Source of the DNA: Methanobacteriota archaeon
GTDB taxonomy: Archaea > Halobacteriota > Methanomicrobia > Methanomicrobiales > Methanomicrobiaceae
Reading direction: 5' to 3'
Assembly (NCBI GenBank): GCA_016841485.1
Contig: JAENZA010000004.1
Coordinates: forward strand, 1 to 64,000
Length of the DNA: 64,000 nt
Shown here: in pieces, positions 7,787-16,247 of the stretch
How the letters are laid out: each line of letters starts with the position of its first letter
Numbering within the stretch: position 1 is the first letter of the stretch
Made by a program: the position numbers and the translations under genes
The notes under the pieces: generated by a model
Seen by the model: only the letters and a program-made list of their open reading frames with translations
Told to the model about the DNA's origin: nothing
Database searches by the model: none

Positions 7787-9317
7787 CGGCGTTCACCGCT
7801 TCTGCAATCCTTCCGGTGACAAATTCACTGCCAAGTGCTTCAAGGAACCATCCCAGCCTCGGACCGCGTTTCTGACCGAGAATGGCAATGTACACCGCAG
7901 TGAAGATGACCTTCGAACTGACGTTTGTTTCTTCGGCAACCTGATAGACGGCATTGTGAATGTCTTCTGCACGCCAGTCGGTAAATCCGGTATATTTTGC
8001 CAGGAGAGCCCCGAGCCCGTAGCGTTCGTCTTCGCCGAAGGCCAGAGTTTCTTCGGGGAGCGATTCGCGGATCGTGAATGTGACTTCCGGGGGGGCGTAG
8101 TGTTCGATCCAGATCTTTGCCCGTTTTGCCCGGGCGAGGACGGCATCACTGTTTGTCACATCATAGCCGCTTCTGGTGAGAATGTCAAATATTGCGTCTT
8201 CATCCTGTGCAATCTGGACAACCGTGACCAGGTGGCGGAAGGGGATATCGGTTGCAACGGACGAGATGGCGGAGAGTTCATATTCCCGGGTGGTTCCTTC
8301 TTCCGCCACGCGGGCATACTCGTCGATCAGGCTCAGGAGCCCCATGCCGGGATCGAACGTAATTGCCTTTTCCGGTTTCGTCCTGACGATCAGGTACCTG
8401 AGAACGTCCGGCGGGACGATCTCAAGCATCGAATTGATGGTGATTGCAACACCCGTTGAGGATGCCATGGCGCCCTTCCCTTTCAGGCTGATCCATTCAT
8501 ACTGGACCGGGTGCGGCTCTGTTCCGTTGAATATACGCCGGACAATTTCCTTTCCGGTATCATACGACCCTCCTGCTGCCGCGTGGTCTTTTCCGAAAGG
8601 CTCAACGGTGATGCCGAGGGCTGCCCAGCGCATCGGCCAGTCAACTCTCCAGACGAGTTTCCCCTCACCCTTTGAGTAATCGGAGACGCCGACATGGCCG
8701 CACCCGCAGCGGTAGGAGACCGTATGGGCCTCCGGGTCATGGCCGAGAATTTCTGCGTTTGATATGGTGCCGCACCCTGCACATACCGGGTAGTACGGGA
8801 CCCAGTCGTCGGGGAGTGTCCGCCGCGAGACTCTCTCGAGGATCTCTTTTATTGCCTGGCTGTTTTCAAGAACGGTTTTGATCTGTTCCGTATACTGCCC
8901 GCTCCGGTACTGTTCACTTGATTTAACGACCGTGGGCCTGACATCCATCTCGGTCAGGGCATCCAGGAATGGCTCCAGGAAATGTTCGGCATAACTTGCA
9001 TGAGCACCGCAGGGGCAGGGGATGTCACAGAGAGGACGACCGATATACTGGCTGTATTCTTCAGGAAGGAACGGATAGACTTTACGGAGGGGATCAAAGT
9101 CATCGGCGATGTATATCAGTTCAGCATCGAGACCGCTCTCTTTCATCGCCTTGAATACGAGATCTCCTGTCAGTACTTCCCGCATATTTCCTATATGTAT
9201 CGGACCTGAAGGGGTGATGCCTGTTGCAATCCGATGAGGGGTATTCTGGTCTACCTCGGCTGCACAGACATCTGCCCAGTGTATCTTTCCGTTGGCTTTG
9301 CCGGCTTGCTGTTGCAT
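7776..9317 (-). CDS. lysS: Lysyl-tRNA synthetase, class I
   Basis: A 513-residue class I LysRS, the form found in many archaea instead of the class II enzyme. The HIGH signature is SGPIHIGNMREVL near residue 37. The KMSKS equivalent is GKGAMASSTG near residue 288, with Thr where the second Lys usually stands. Two cysteine pairs (PVCAGCG and YRCGCGH) form the family's zinc site, and an anticodon-binding helical region fills the C-terminal half. It charges tRNA-Lys and heads an operon with the radical SAM and uppS genes. A TATA box about 30 bases before the ATG suggests a nearly leaderless mRNA. Confidence 0.95.
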   Translation of the reverse strand: MQQQAGKANGKIHWADVCAAEVDQNTPHRIATGITPSGPIHIGNMREVLTGDLVFKAMKESGLDAELIYIADDFDPLRKVYPFLPEEYSQYIGRPLCDIPCPCGAHASYAEHFLEPFLDALTEMDVRPTVVKSSEQYRSGQYTEQIKTVLENSQAIKEILERVSRRTLPDDWVPYYPVCAGCGTISNAEILGHDPEAHTVSYRCGCGHVGVSDYSKGEGKLVWRVDWPMRWAALGITVEPFGKDHAAAGGSYDTGKEIVRRIFNGTEPHPVQYEWISLKGKGAMASSTGVAITINSMLEIVPPDVLRYLIVRTKPEKAITFDPGMGLLSLIDEYARVAEEGTTREYELSAISSVATDIPFRHLVTVVQIAQDEDAIFDILTRSGYDVTNSDAVLARAKRAKIWIEHYAPPEVTFTIRESLPEETLAFGEDERYGLGALLAKYTGFTDWRAEDIHNAVYQVAEETNVSSKVIFTAVYIAILGQKRGPRLGWFLEALGSEFVTGRIAEAVNAGAE

Positions 9318-9346
9318 CGGGTTATACTTTGGAACTCTTAGATTAA

Positions 9347-9357
9347 CAATATATAGG
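9347..9357 (-). promoter_or_regulatory. Probable TATA box of the lysS operon
   Basis: On the minus strand the site reads CCTATATATTG, about 30-40 bases before the lysS ATG. The spacing is what a short-leader or leaderless archaeal mRNA would have. It lies in an otherwise GC-rich spacer. Confidence 0.6.
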
Positions 9358-9626
9358 TAAGGACGCAGGCATCGTCTTCCCGGGAGGCAGACTGTCCGTC
9401 TGGGGGACGCGATTTACCGGATGGCTGCAGGACATCCATTCGATGCAGTCCCGGATGGTAGGGTGTACGGCACCAGGTTACCCGGTGAAGGAAGAGTTCA
9501 TCTCCTGTGGCGGTGCGGGTCAGTGTGTGACACCACCGCATCGGATGGTAAAGCAGTCTTTGCCGGTACCATAGTCCCGGACCATTTCATGCCGGGGGTG
9601 CGGGATGGAAATAGTAAAAAAAGAGA
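9358..9626. other. Intergenic spacer with no clear gene
   Basis: Together with the lysS promoter this fills 309 bases between lysS and the zinc-ribbon gene. The plus-strand ORF 9421-9762 runs antisense into the zinc-ribbon gene and has no family resemblance. An A/T-rich run near 9617-9660 may hold the 3' end of the zinc-ribbon transcript. Confidence 0.4.
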
Positions 9627-10055
9627 TTATTTCTTTGATCTATCCGATTTTTTCTTCTTTGACGTGCCCATCGAGTGGATGTCAACCAGGTATTTGTCAT
9701 CAGAACCCATCCGAACGACAAGTTCATCGGATTCAGCAAGTTTTTCGATGTTGAGTTCATAGGTGCCGGGATTGACGACAGTTATACTCTCAATCCTGTC
9801 ATAGATCTCGATCTTCCTGGGCCGTGCATGCTCCTCACTCGAAACCTTCCTGGATTTTTCTTCCTTGATCTCCAGAAACTGTTGTTTGGTCTCCTCGGCA
9901 ATCTGCCCGATAGTCTTCTCTTCCAGCACATCCTTGTGGATATCCTGGGACTTGACGTAGAGGAATTTCTTCCCCCCGCAACTCGGACATCCCTTGAGAA
10001 TGACGGTCGACCCGTCAGTAAATTCCCGTCCGCATTGTGTGCATTTGTGCGGCAT
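9627..10055 (-). CDS. Zn-ribbon protein of the conserved archaeal GTPase trio (DUF2072-like)
   Basis: A 142-residue protein. It begins with a zinc ribbon, MPHKCTQCGREF then GCPSCGGKKF (two CxxC, residues 5-28). A charged helical linker follows (EEKTIGQIAEETKQQFLEIKEEKSRK), then a small C-terminal domain (SITVVNPGTYELNIEKL) and a lysine-rich tail. It matches what I know of the archaea-specific DUF2072 family, usually encoded next to a DUF2073 protein and an Era-like GTPase, exactly as here. Function unknown; a ribosome- or RNA-linked role has only been guessed from the GTPase partner. Confidence 0.8.
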   Translation of the reverse strand: MPHKCTQCGREFTDGSTVILKGCPSCGGKKFLYVKSQDIHKDVLEEKTIGQIAEETKQQFLEIKEEKSRKVSSEEHARPRKIEIYDRIESITVVNPGTYELNIEKLAESDELVVRMGSDDKYLVDIHSMGTSKKKKSDRSKK

Positions 10056-10063
10056 TTACCCCC

Positions 10064-10432
10064 TCACCTTGATGAGACCCAGGCACTGATGAGGTCTTTG
10101 TCTTTCTTAATGGTTTTCATCTGGTTTGCAGGACCGATCACGGTCATACGGGCGGCTGCGCCTTTCTTCCCAAAGAGCTTTCCGAAAAATCCTGTAGACT
10201 GGCTGTCCTTTGCACTGTAGGTCTCCATCTCGATGCCGGAAAACCCGTCTGGTGAGATCTCCATCATGGTCATCTCGATGAGTTTGCTCTGCTCCTCGGG
10301 GGAGAGGCCTTTTTCAAGGACAACGATGTTTCCCTCCATCACATCATCAAGGATCAATCGTATCTTCTCCATCGAGGTCATCCGGTCCAGCCGTTCTGCT
10401 GAAATTAGGTCTATTTGAACTCCCTGAATCAT
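10064..10432 (-). CDS. DUF2073 domain-containing protein
   Basis: A 122-residue archaeal protein (MIQGVQIDLISAERLDRMTSMEKIRLILDDVMEGNIVVLEKGLSP). I start at this Met because GTGAG overlapping the GTPase 3' end gives a ribosome binding site; the tracked ORF starts seven codons earlier inside the GTPase gene. A glycine-rich segment FFGKLFGKKG sits near residue 85. It is the middle gene of the GTPase/DUF2073/zinc-ribbon trio, with 4- and 8-base gaps. No function is established. Confidence 0.8.
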   Translation of the reverse strand: MIQGVQIDLISAERLDRMTSMEKIRLILDDVMEGNIVVLEKGLSPEEQSKLIEMTMMEISPDGFSGIEMETYSAKDSQSTGFFGKLFGKKGAAARMTVIGPANQMKTIKKDKDLISAWVSSR

Positions 10433-10436
10433 TATC

Positions 10437-11078
10437 TCACCCAAAGACCTCAAGCATTTTTTCGTAGAGTGCTTCTACATTGTCACCTTCGAGACCGGAA
10501 ATAGCAATTACCGGGTGCTGGGGGAAGGCCTTTACGATGCGCTGGGGTGCGGCGTCGGGAAGATCAATTTTGTTTGCTACAATCATGACAGGCAGATTTC
10601 TGCTCTCGATAATTCCTACCAGCATGATATTGACCTGGGTGAAGGGGTCGAGCGTTGCATCGAGCATGTAGATGACGCCGTCGATGTCCTCCCTGAGCCA
10701 GTGCATTGCCTCGGCCACTCCTTCCGTTGCCTCCCTGGCACGCTTTATAGCCTCATCCTTTTCGATACCATATTCAACAAATTCCTGGTAGTCGATCTTT
10801 GTTGTGACTCCTGGCGTATCCACGATATCGATGGTCAGTGAACTTCCGTTCTGGTTGGAAATGGTAATCCCTTCTTTCCTGCGTGCCCGTCGCGTTTCGT
10901 GCGGGATTTCGCTGACCGGGCCGAGGGCATCCCCCGTCCAGTCACGCACAATACGGTTGGAAAGCGTGGTCTTGCCGGCGTTCGGCGGGCCGTATATGCC
11001 GATTCTTGACTGGCGCTTCTTCATAAATGCGCTTAAAAACCTGGATAGTCGTTTTTTAGTCCGTATAAAGAGATTCAT
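10437..11078 (-). CDS. Era-like GTP-binding protein
   Basis: A 213-residue small GTPase. G1 is GIYGPPNAGKTTLSNRI (residues 27-43), G3 is VDTPG near 87, and G4 is VANKID near 165. The N-terminus is basic (RTKKRLSRFLSAFMKKRQSR), which could contact RNA or membrane. There is no KH domain, so it is Era-like only in the G domain. It is the first gene of the conserved archaeal trio, tightly packed with DUF2073 and the zinc-ribbon protein. The cluster is transcribed away from the CBS-domain genes. Confidence 0.88.
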   Translation of the reverse strand: MNLFIRTKKRLSRFLSAFMKKRQSRIGIYGPPNAGKTTLSNRIVRDWTGDALGPVSEIPHETRRARRKEGITISNQNGSSLTIDIVDTPGVTTKIDYQEFVEYGIEKDEAIKRAREATEGVAEAMHWLREDIDGVIYMLDATLDPFTQVNIMLVGIIESRNLPVMIVANKIDLPDAAPQRIVKAFPQHPVIAISGLEGDNVEALYEKMLEVFG

Positions 11079-11276
11079 GAACTCCTCCTGAAAGAAAGAT
11101 CTATAGCGAATAGTGATATTTCATTCCTATCTAATATACCTTTATAATCCAATTTTTACGGTTTTACGCGGTCAGGTGCACCTTCAGTATTCTTTTATAG
11201 AAGCTGTGCATAATACCCCATTTGTATCCAAACGATCTCGATTTCCCCTGAAATTGATGGATATTTGGTGATCTGT

Positions 11277-11843
11277 GTGAGCGACAACAATGTGAACGCA
11301 ATGCGTTTTGAGACACGAATTCCTATCAAGGAAGTAATGAAGTTCAAGCCTGCGACCATCTCTGTCGATATGACCGTTGCGCTGGCAGCCCAGAAAATGT
11401 GTCAGGAGGAGGTAGGAAGCTGCATCGTCCTCCATAACAGCAAGCCGGCCGGTATTATCACCGAGCAGGATATTAACTGCAAGGTCGTCGCGAAAGACAG
11501 AAAGCCGGGAGAAGTCCTGGTGAGTGAAGTGATGAGTACGCCGCTCATTACCACCGATGCCGACAGAACGGTAGGGGATGTTGTCGACATTATGGTGAAG
11601 CATAAGGTACGGCGGGTGCCGGTTGTTGAGAATGGGTTTGTCATCGGCATTGTAACAGTTCGTGATATTCTTGCCGTTTCCAATGAAATGAACGAAATCA
11701 TGGCAAATCTAATCGAGATAAACCGTTACGATGACATAATCACCGGCATTTGTGATGAATGCGAATGTATGTCGGACGACCTCAAGTCCGTGGACGGCAG
11801 GATGCTGTGTCCGGGTTGCCGGTCGGAGGAAGAACCTCTATGA
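11277..11843 (+). CDS. CBS-domain protein with C-terminal zinc ribbon
   Basis: A 188-residue protein with two CBS domains: IPIKEVMKFKPATISVDMTVALAAQKM, then VSEVMSTPLITTDADRTVGDVVDIMVKHKVRRVPVV. A four-cysteine zinc ribbon follows (CDECECMS and MLCPGC). CBS pairs bind adenosine ligands such as AMP, ATP or SAM and act as energy sensors; the ligand here is unknown. I prefer a GTG start at 11277 (MSDNNVN) because GGTGATC just upstream matches the Shine-Dalgarno; 11301 is an alternative. Its stop overlaps the next start (ATGA). It is the first of four CBS genes in a row. Confidence 0.85.
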   Translation: MSDNNVNAMRFETRIPIKEVMKFKPATISVDMTVALAAQKMCQEEVGSCIVLHNSKPAGIITEQDINCKVVAKDRKPGEVLVSEVMSTPLITTDADRTVGDVVDIMVKHKVRRVPVVENGFVIGIVTVRDILAVSNEMNEIMANLIEINRYDDIITGICDECECMSDDLKSVDGRMLCPGCRSEEEPL

Positions 11844-12613
11844 AGGTCGTCTCCGACCTGATGCAGACATTACCCTTCCTGAAATTCGACGATACGGTTA
11901 CTAAAGCGCGTCAGCTGCTCCGTGAGGACGACTTCAGGGAATTATATATTCAGGATGCCGCAGGACATCTTGCGGGTATCATCGACATCTCGGATGTCCT
12001 CATGGTGACGGAGACCCGGTCAAATCTGACTCTCGCCTCACTGATGCGGGAGGCTCCCTTCGTATACGGGGATACGTCGGTTGAAGAGGCACTCCAGGTC
12101 ATCAGGGATGCGCGAACGGACAGTGCCGGCGTCATCAGACAAGATGGTGAGTTGCTTGGTGCCGTCCTGCTCTCCGATCTCTTTCCGGTGATCATTTCCC
12201 GCCAGAATCCCACCGGGTTAATTGAGGATTATATGACCAAACGGGTCGTCACCTGCCGGGAGGATGACTACCTGTACCGGGTATCTGCCATGATCACAGA
12301 GAGCGGGTATGATGCCCTCCCGGTTGTCAGAGGGGAAGGAAATGAGATCATCGGCATCATCTCCCGGCGTGAACTTCTGCAGGGTCATATCAGAAATTCC
12401 ATTGCCGCACAACATAAAACTCCGGTTCAGTTGATCATGGTGACACCGCCCATAATCGCATTCAGAGGCGACACGGTCAGGGATGCTGCCGGGGCAATGA
12501 TAAAACATAATATCGGCCGACTTCCGGTTATCGAACCGGATGGCAGCGTAATCGGAATTATATCCAGACAGGACATCTTACGGGCACTCTCCTTATCGGG
12601 TGAATATGAATGA
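11840..12613 (+). CDS. Protein with four tandem CBS domains
   Basis: A 257-residue protein made of CBS repeats beginning MKVVSDLMQTLPFLKF, LMREAPFVYGDTSVEEA, IEDYMTKRVVTCREDDYLY and QLIMVTPPIIAFRGDTVRDA. Each ends in a typical GIIxxxDIL-like strand-helix. No other domain. The start is fixed by the ATGA overlap with the preceding CBS-zinc-ribbon gene; the tracked ORF begins 27 codons earlier inside that gene. The end again overlaps the next gene by four bases, so the three genes are translationally coupled. Confidence 0.87.
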   Translation: MKVVSDLMQTLPFLKFDDTVTKARQLLREDDFRELYIQDAAGHLAGIIDISDVLMVTETRSNLTLASLMREAPFVYGDTSVEEALQVIRDARTDSAGVIRQDGELLGAVLLSDLFPVIISRQNPTGLIEDYMTKRVVTCREDDYLYRVSAMITESGYDALPVVRGEGNEIIGIISRRELLQGHIRNSIAAQHKTPVQLIMVTPPIIAFRGDTVRDAAGAMIKHNIGRLPVIEPDGSVIGIISRQDILRALSLSGEYE

Positions 12614-13554
12614 ACAGGAACAATCAACAGAACAGGGTACAAGATAAGAGGATTCTGAGTCCCGGAAAAAATCCGGGAGGTTCGGTGGAATTGAAGTCTC
12701 ACAGATCAGGAAAGCATAATGAGCTTCTTTCCCTGGGGACGAAGGATGTCTATACCGTTCCTTCGACGATGAGCATTATTGGTTCTGTAGAAGAGATGAT
12801 CCGTCGCGGTTTTCGAAGACTTCCTGTGACGGATCCCGGCACCCAGCAGCTCAAGGGACTGGTTACGGCAGGGGATATCATCGATTTCATGGGTGGCGGG
12901 CAGAAGTATAACCTTGTTCGCGGGCGACACCATGGCAATCTTATTGCCGCCGTCAATGAACCGGTCAGGAAGATCATGTCGACCGGGATTACGACACTTC
13001 CCGCCTCCGCGGATCTCAGTGACGCCGTCGAATGCATTCTTATGTCCGGGTATGGGGGCCTGCCTATTGTGGACAAGGAGATGATACTCTGCGGCATCTT
13101 TACGGAACGTGATGCACTCAACGTTCTTTCGACGTTTAAAAGCAGCCTTACGGTTGAGGAAGTGATGTCGGTCTCGCCCTATGTCACATCACCCGATGCG
13201 AAGATCTCCGATGTTACCCGAGAAATGGTAAAACGTAAATTCAGGCGTTTGCCGGTGGTCAGCGGGGAAGTGCTCTTCGGCATTGTAACGGCAATGGATG
13301 TCATGCGGTTTCTGGGTGATGGCGATGCCTTCTCCGGCATGGAGACCGGAAATGCCGATGATATCATGAATCTTCCCATTCGCGAACTCATCAGTGGAGA
13401 GCTGTATACGACAACACCGGATATGAATATAGGCGAAACGGCACGAATGATGATTTCACGGGGTATCGGTGCATTCCCGGTGATTGAAGATGCCCGCCTC
13501 GTCGGGATAGTCACCGAATTTGACATGGTCAGGGCGCTCAATCGGGAGATGTAA
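12610..13554 (+). CDS. Protein with four tandem CBS domains and a polar N-terminal extension
   Basis: A 314-residue protein. The first 45 residues are polar and probably disordered (MNRNNQQNRVQDKRILSPGKN). Four CBS domains follow, recognisable at KDVYTVPSTMSIIGSVEEMIRRGFRRLPV, VRKIMSTGITTLPASADLSDAV, VEEVMSVSPYVTSPDAKISDV and IRELISGELYTTTPDMNIGETARM. The start overlaps the upstream CBS gene by ATGA. It could form a disc-like dimer as CBS quartets do. Partner and ligand are unknown. Confidence 0.87.
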   Translation: MNRNNQQNRVQDKRILSPGKNPGGSVELKSHRSGKHNELLSLGTKDVYTVPSTMSIIGSVEEMIRRGFRRLPVTDPGTQQLKGLVTAGDIIDFMGGGQKYNLVRGRHHGNLIAAVNEPVRKIMSTGITTLPASADLSDAVECILMSGYGGLPIVDKEMILCGIFTERDALNVLSTFKSSLTVEEVMSVSPYVTSPDAKISDVTREMVKRKFRRLPVVSGEVLFGIVTAMDVMRFLGDGDAFSGMETGNADDIMNLPIRELISGELYTTTPDMNIGETARMMISRGIGAFPVIEDARLVGIVTEFDMVRALNREM

Positions 13555-13784
13555 TCGCCTCCGGCATAAAGGATGCCGACAGGGTTCCTGCGCCCGTCCT
13601 GTCATGAATATCACCACAATGTACAAATGCCGTAACGTTCAATGAAGTTGCGGAAATCAATCCGGCACTGTTCCGCTGTGGGACATGGACGGTGCCTGAA
13701 GCAACGCCAAAAGGATATCGCCTGCCCGGCAGTACATGCTGTCCGGCGGGGTTAATGTGTAGAATAATCCAGGAAGTGGCAAAA

Positions 13785-14561
13785 ATGAGTGACGAACTAT
13801 TTGTAAAAGACGTTATGTCCAAGCCAATCACTATTGCGAAATCTGCGCCAATAACGGAAGCATTGGATAAAATGCTTGCCGATGGTCTTGACCCGTTGAT
13901 TGTAACCAACAATGGCGGGGTCATGGGTACTATATCGAGGGCGGCAATCGCAGAAACTCTTGGAAGCAGGAAAACGTCGTCGCTGTCACCAACGAAGATA
14001 CACGTGGCCAATAAAACGGATGAAGAATTCACCTCTGTCTATCCTGATGAAGAGGCTGAGATTCTCATTCCGCTCCTGCAGAAGTACAAAGTCATAGTGG
14101 TCCTTGACAATGAGCACCACCTTATCGGGAAAGTCGACGCGACGGACCTCCTGAAGGTCATGAAACCCGAGACCAGCACCGGGAGTCTTCTGCAGAATGC
14201 TTCAGTTATCGGACCGGATGAACGCGTCATCCACCTGAGGAGACGCATGATTGACGAAGGAGCCACCAAATTTGTCGTCGTGGAGGAAGGAGACATCCTC
14301 GGTATTGTGACCGAAACTGATGTCGCGCGGGCGATGCGGGACTTCAGGGAACAGGTCGAACCCAGACACCAGGACAATCAGGTAAAATATATTCTGGTCG
14401 GCGATATTATGACATCCCCTGCCCTCACTCTCGAGAGTATGGCTGATGTCTCGTTATTTATCGATCTCATCTCCAGAAAGAACATCAGTTCGATTCCGGT
14501 TACCAGGGACGGTAAACTTGCCGGAATCGTGACCAAAGAGGCACTTCTGGTTGCTCTCTGA
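13785..14561 (+). CDS. CBS-domain protein, fourth in the cluster
   Basis: A 258-residue protein. Three CBS domains are clear: LFVKDVMSKPITIAKSAPITEALDKML, LLQNASVIGPDERVIHLRRRMIDEGATKFVVV and VGDIMTSPALTLESMADVSLFIDLI. The second repeat is degenerate, keeping mainly KYKVIVVLDNEHHLIGKVDATDLLKV. I start at MSDELFVKD, with AGGAAGTGG 6-14 bases upstream; the tracked ORF extends 31 codons further without support. A 230-base gap separates it from the other three CBS genes, so it may have its own promoter. Confidence 0.85.
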   Translation: MSDELFVKDVMSKPITIAKSAPITEALDKMLADGLDPLIVTNNGGVMGTISRAAIAETLGSRKTSSLSPTKIHVANKTDEEFTSVYPDEEAEILIPLLQKYKVIVVLDNEHHLIGKVDATDLLKVMKPETSTGSLLQNASVIGPDERVIHLRRRMIDEGATKFVVVEEGDILGIVTETDVARAMRDFREQVEPRHQDNQVKYILVGDIMTSPALTLESMADVSLFIDLISRKNISSIPVTRDGKLAGIVTKEALLVAL

Positions 14562-14722
14562 ATACTCTCCCCTTTTTGCAGTACCGAATTGCACGAGGAA
14601 GTGGTTTATCGCAGAGAAGAACCACAATCCTTAATATCATTCTCAGCACAAAATATAAGGTAACATTCATGTAGCAGCACAGGAATGTGTTGCGAGTGTC
14701 GTAACGATGCGAGATTATCTCT

Positions 14723-14808
14723 GTTGAGATAGCCAAGCCAGGCATGGCGCGGGGTTGCTAACCCCGTGTCCCTTGCGGGACTCGAGGGTTCAAATCCCTC
14801 TCTCAACG
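14723..14808 (+). tRNA. tRNA-Ser (GCT)
   Basis: An 86-base class II tRNA. Acceptor stem GTTGAGA/TCTCAAC with discriminator G, anticodon stem-loop CGGGG-TTGCTAA-CCCCG giving anticodon GCT, and a long variable arm GTCCC-TTGC-GGGAC. The T-arm is GAGGG-TTCAAAT-CCCTC. It lies 33 bases upstream of rps13, in the same orientation, and is probably part of that transcript. Confidence 0.94.
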
Positions 14809-14841
14809 CTTCAGAGTAGATCTCATTGTGAGGCTAACCGA

Positions 14842-15291
14842 ATGGAAGAACAAGAGATCAATTATTTCGTACGTATCGAGAATACGGACCTTGACGGGAC
14901 CAAAGCAGTCCAGATTGCACTTACCGGACTTGCAGGAATCGGGATGCACACTTCAAGGGTCATTGCACAGCTTGCTGATGTTGACCCGCGCGCAACCCTT
15001 GGTCTTCTTGATGATGAACCCGTCAACCGGATTCGCGATGTCGTAGCGAATTATACAAGCCACGTTCCCACGTGGATGCTGAACCGCCAGAAGGATGTCT
15101 ACACCGGTGAAGCGAAGCAGCTTCTCGGCACTGATCTGCGTATGGCAATCGAGGACGATATCAACCGGATGAGAAAGATCCGGAGCTATCGTGGAATTCG
15201 CCATGAGACTGGACAGAAGGTCCGTGGACAGCGCACGAAGTCGACCGGAAGAACCGGAACTACCGTCGGCGTGCGGAGAAAGAAGGCCTAG
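14842..15291 (+). CDS. rps13: 30S ribosomal protein S13
   Basis: Archaeal S13 (149 aa), which sits in the head of the small subunit near the P-site tRNA and contacts the large subunit. Recognisable stretches are [42 protein letters not shown] and the basic tail [28 protein letters not shown] start at MEEQEINYF, clear of the tRNA-Ser; the tracked ORF start lies inside the tRNA. First protein gene of the rps13-rps4-rps11-rpoD operon. Confidence 0.97.
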   Translation: MEEQEINYFVRIENTDLDGTKAVQIALTGLAGIGMHTSRVIAQLADVDPRATLGLLDDEPVNRIRDVVANYTSHVPTWMLNRQKDVYTGEAKQLLGTDLRMAIEDDINRMRKIRSYRGIRHETGQKVRGQRTKSTGRTGTTVGVRRKKA

Positions 15292-15300
15292 GTGGAGTAA

Positions 15301-15849
15301 ATGGGATATCCAGGACAGAACCACAAGACATACGAAACGCCGAAACGCCGCTTCGAAAAGTCCCGTATTGAGGATGAGACCCGTCTGGTCATTGAATTTG
15401 GTCTGAGAAACAAGAGGGAACTCTGGAAAGCACAGAGTACGCTTCGTAAATACCGCCGTCTGGCTCGTGAGCTTCTTGCACTCAAGTCTTCATCCACCAA
15501 CGAAGCCCTGATTGTAAGAAAGCAGGATGAACTGCTCGGTCACCTTCACAGGTACGGGCTTCTTGGCGAAACCGCAGGTATCAGTGATGTGCTCGCACTC
15601 AAGACCGAAAACGAGCTTGAGCGCCGCCTCCAGACACTTGTGTACCGCAGCGGTCTTGCCCGTTCACCGAAACAGGCACGCCAGTTCATTACGCACGGCC
15701 ACATTGCCATTTCCGGAAGGAAACTGACGATCCCTGGCTACCGGGTGAAGCGCGATGAAGAAGACAGGATTGAATACTATGGCCCGTCTCCGTTCACGAA
15801 CGAAGTTCACCCCGAAAGGGAGAGGATCATGAAAGGAGGTCGTAGTTAA
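15301..15849 (+). CDS. rps4: 30S ribosomal protein S4
   Basis: A 182-residue archaeal/eukaryotic-type S4 (S9e-like), a primary 16S rRNA binder needed for decoding fidelity and early assembly. It begins [20 protein letters not shown] and has the S4 RNA-binding domain at [43 protein letters not shown]. The stop overlaps the rps11 start by one base (TAATG). Confidence 0.97.
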   Translation: MGYPGQNHKTYETPKRRFEKSRIEDETRLVIEFGLRNKRELWKAQSTLRKYRRLARELLALKSSSTNEALIVRKQDELLGHLHRYGLLGETAGISDVLALKTENELERRLQTLVYRSGLARSPKQARQFITHGHIAISGRKLTIPGYRVKRDEEDRIEYYGPSPFTNEVHPERERIMKGGRS

Positions 15850-16244
15850 TGGCTGAAAAAGGCGAAAAATGGGGAATAGCACACATCTATGCTTCATTTA
15901 ACAATACGGTCATCACTGTCACCGATCTCTCCGGTGCTGAAACAGTCACCAAGTCTTCCGGCGGAATGGTAGTCAAGCAGGCGAGAAATGAAAGCTCACC
16001 CTATGCAGCAATGCAGATGGCAACGAATGTGGCACACCAGGCAATGGAAAAAGGCATTGTCGGATTGCACGTCAAGGTTCGTGCCCCGGGTCGCGGGAAG
16101 CAGAGAAGCCCCGGTCCAGGAGCGCAGGCAGCAATACGTGCACTTGCCCGGGCCGGCATGCGTATCGGACGTATTGAAGACGTTACACCCGTCCCCCACG
16201 ACAGCATTCGTGCCAAAGGTGGGAGAAGGGGCAGGAGAGTCTGA
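15849..16244 (+). CDS. rps11: 30S ribosomal protein S11
   Basis: A 131-residue S11, part of the platform that lines the mRNA exit region. Typical sequence: [33 protein letters not shown] and the C-terminal [39 protein letters not shown]. Length is normal. Three bases separate it from rpoD. Confidence 0.97.
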   Translation: MAEKGEKWGIAHIYASFNNTVITVTDLSGAETVTKSSGGMVVKQARNESSPYAAMQMATNVAHQAMEKGIVGLHVKVRAPGRGKQRSPGPGAQAAIRALARAGMRIGRIEDVTPVPHDSIRAKGGRRGRRV

Positions 16245-16247
16245 TTA

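Noticed and set aside
7665-8459. 264-codon plus-strand ORF
   Set aside because: Antisense to lysS and the radical SAM gene, both well supported.
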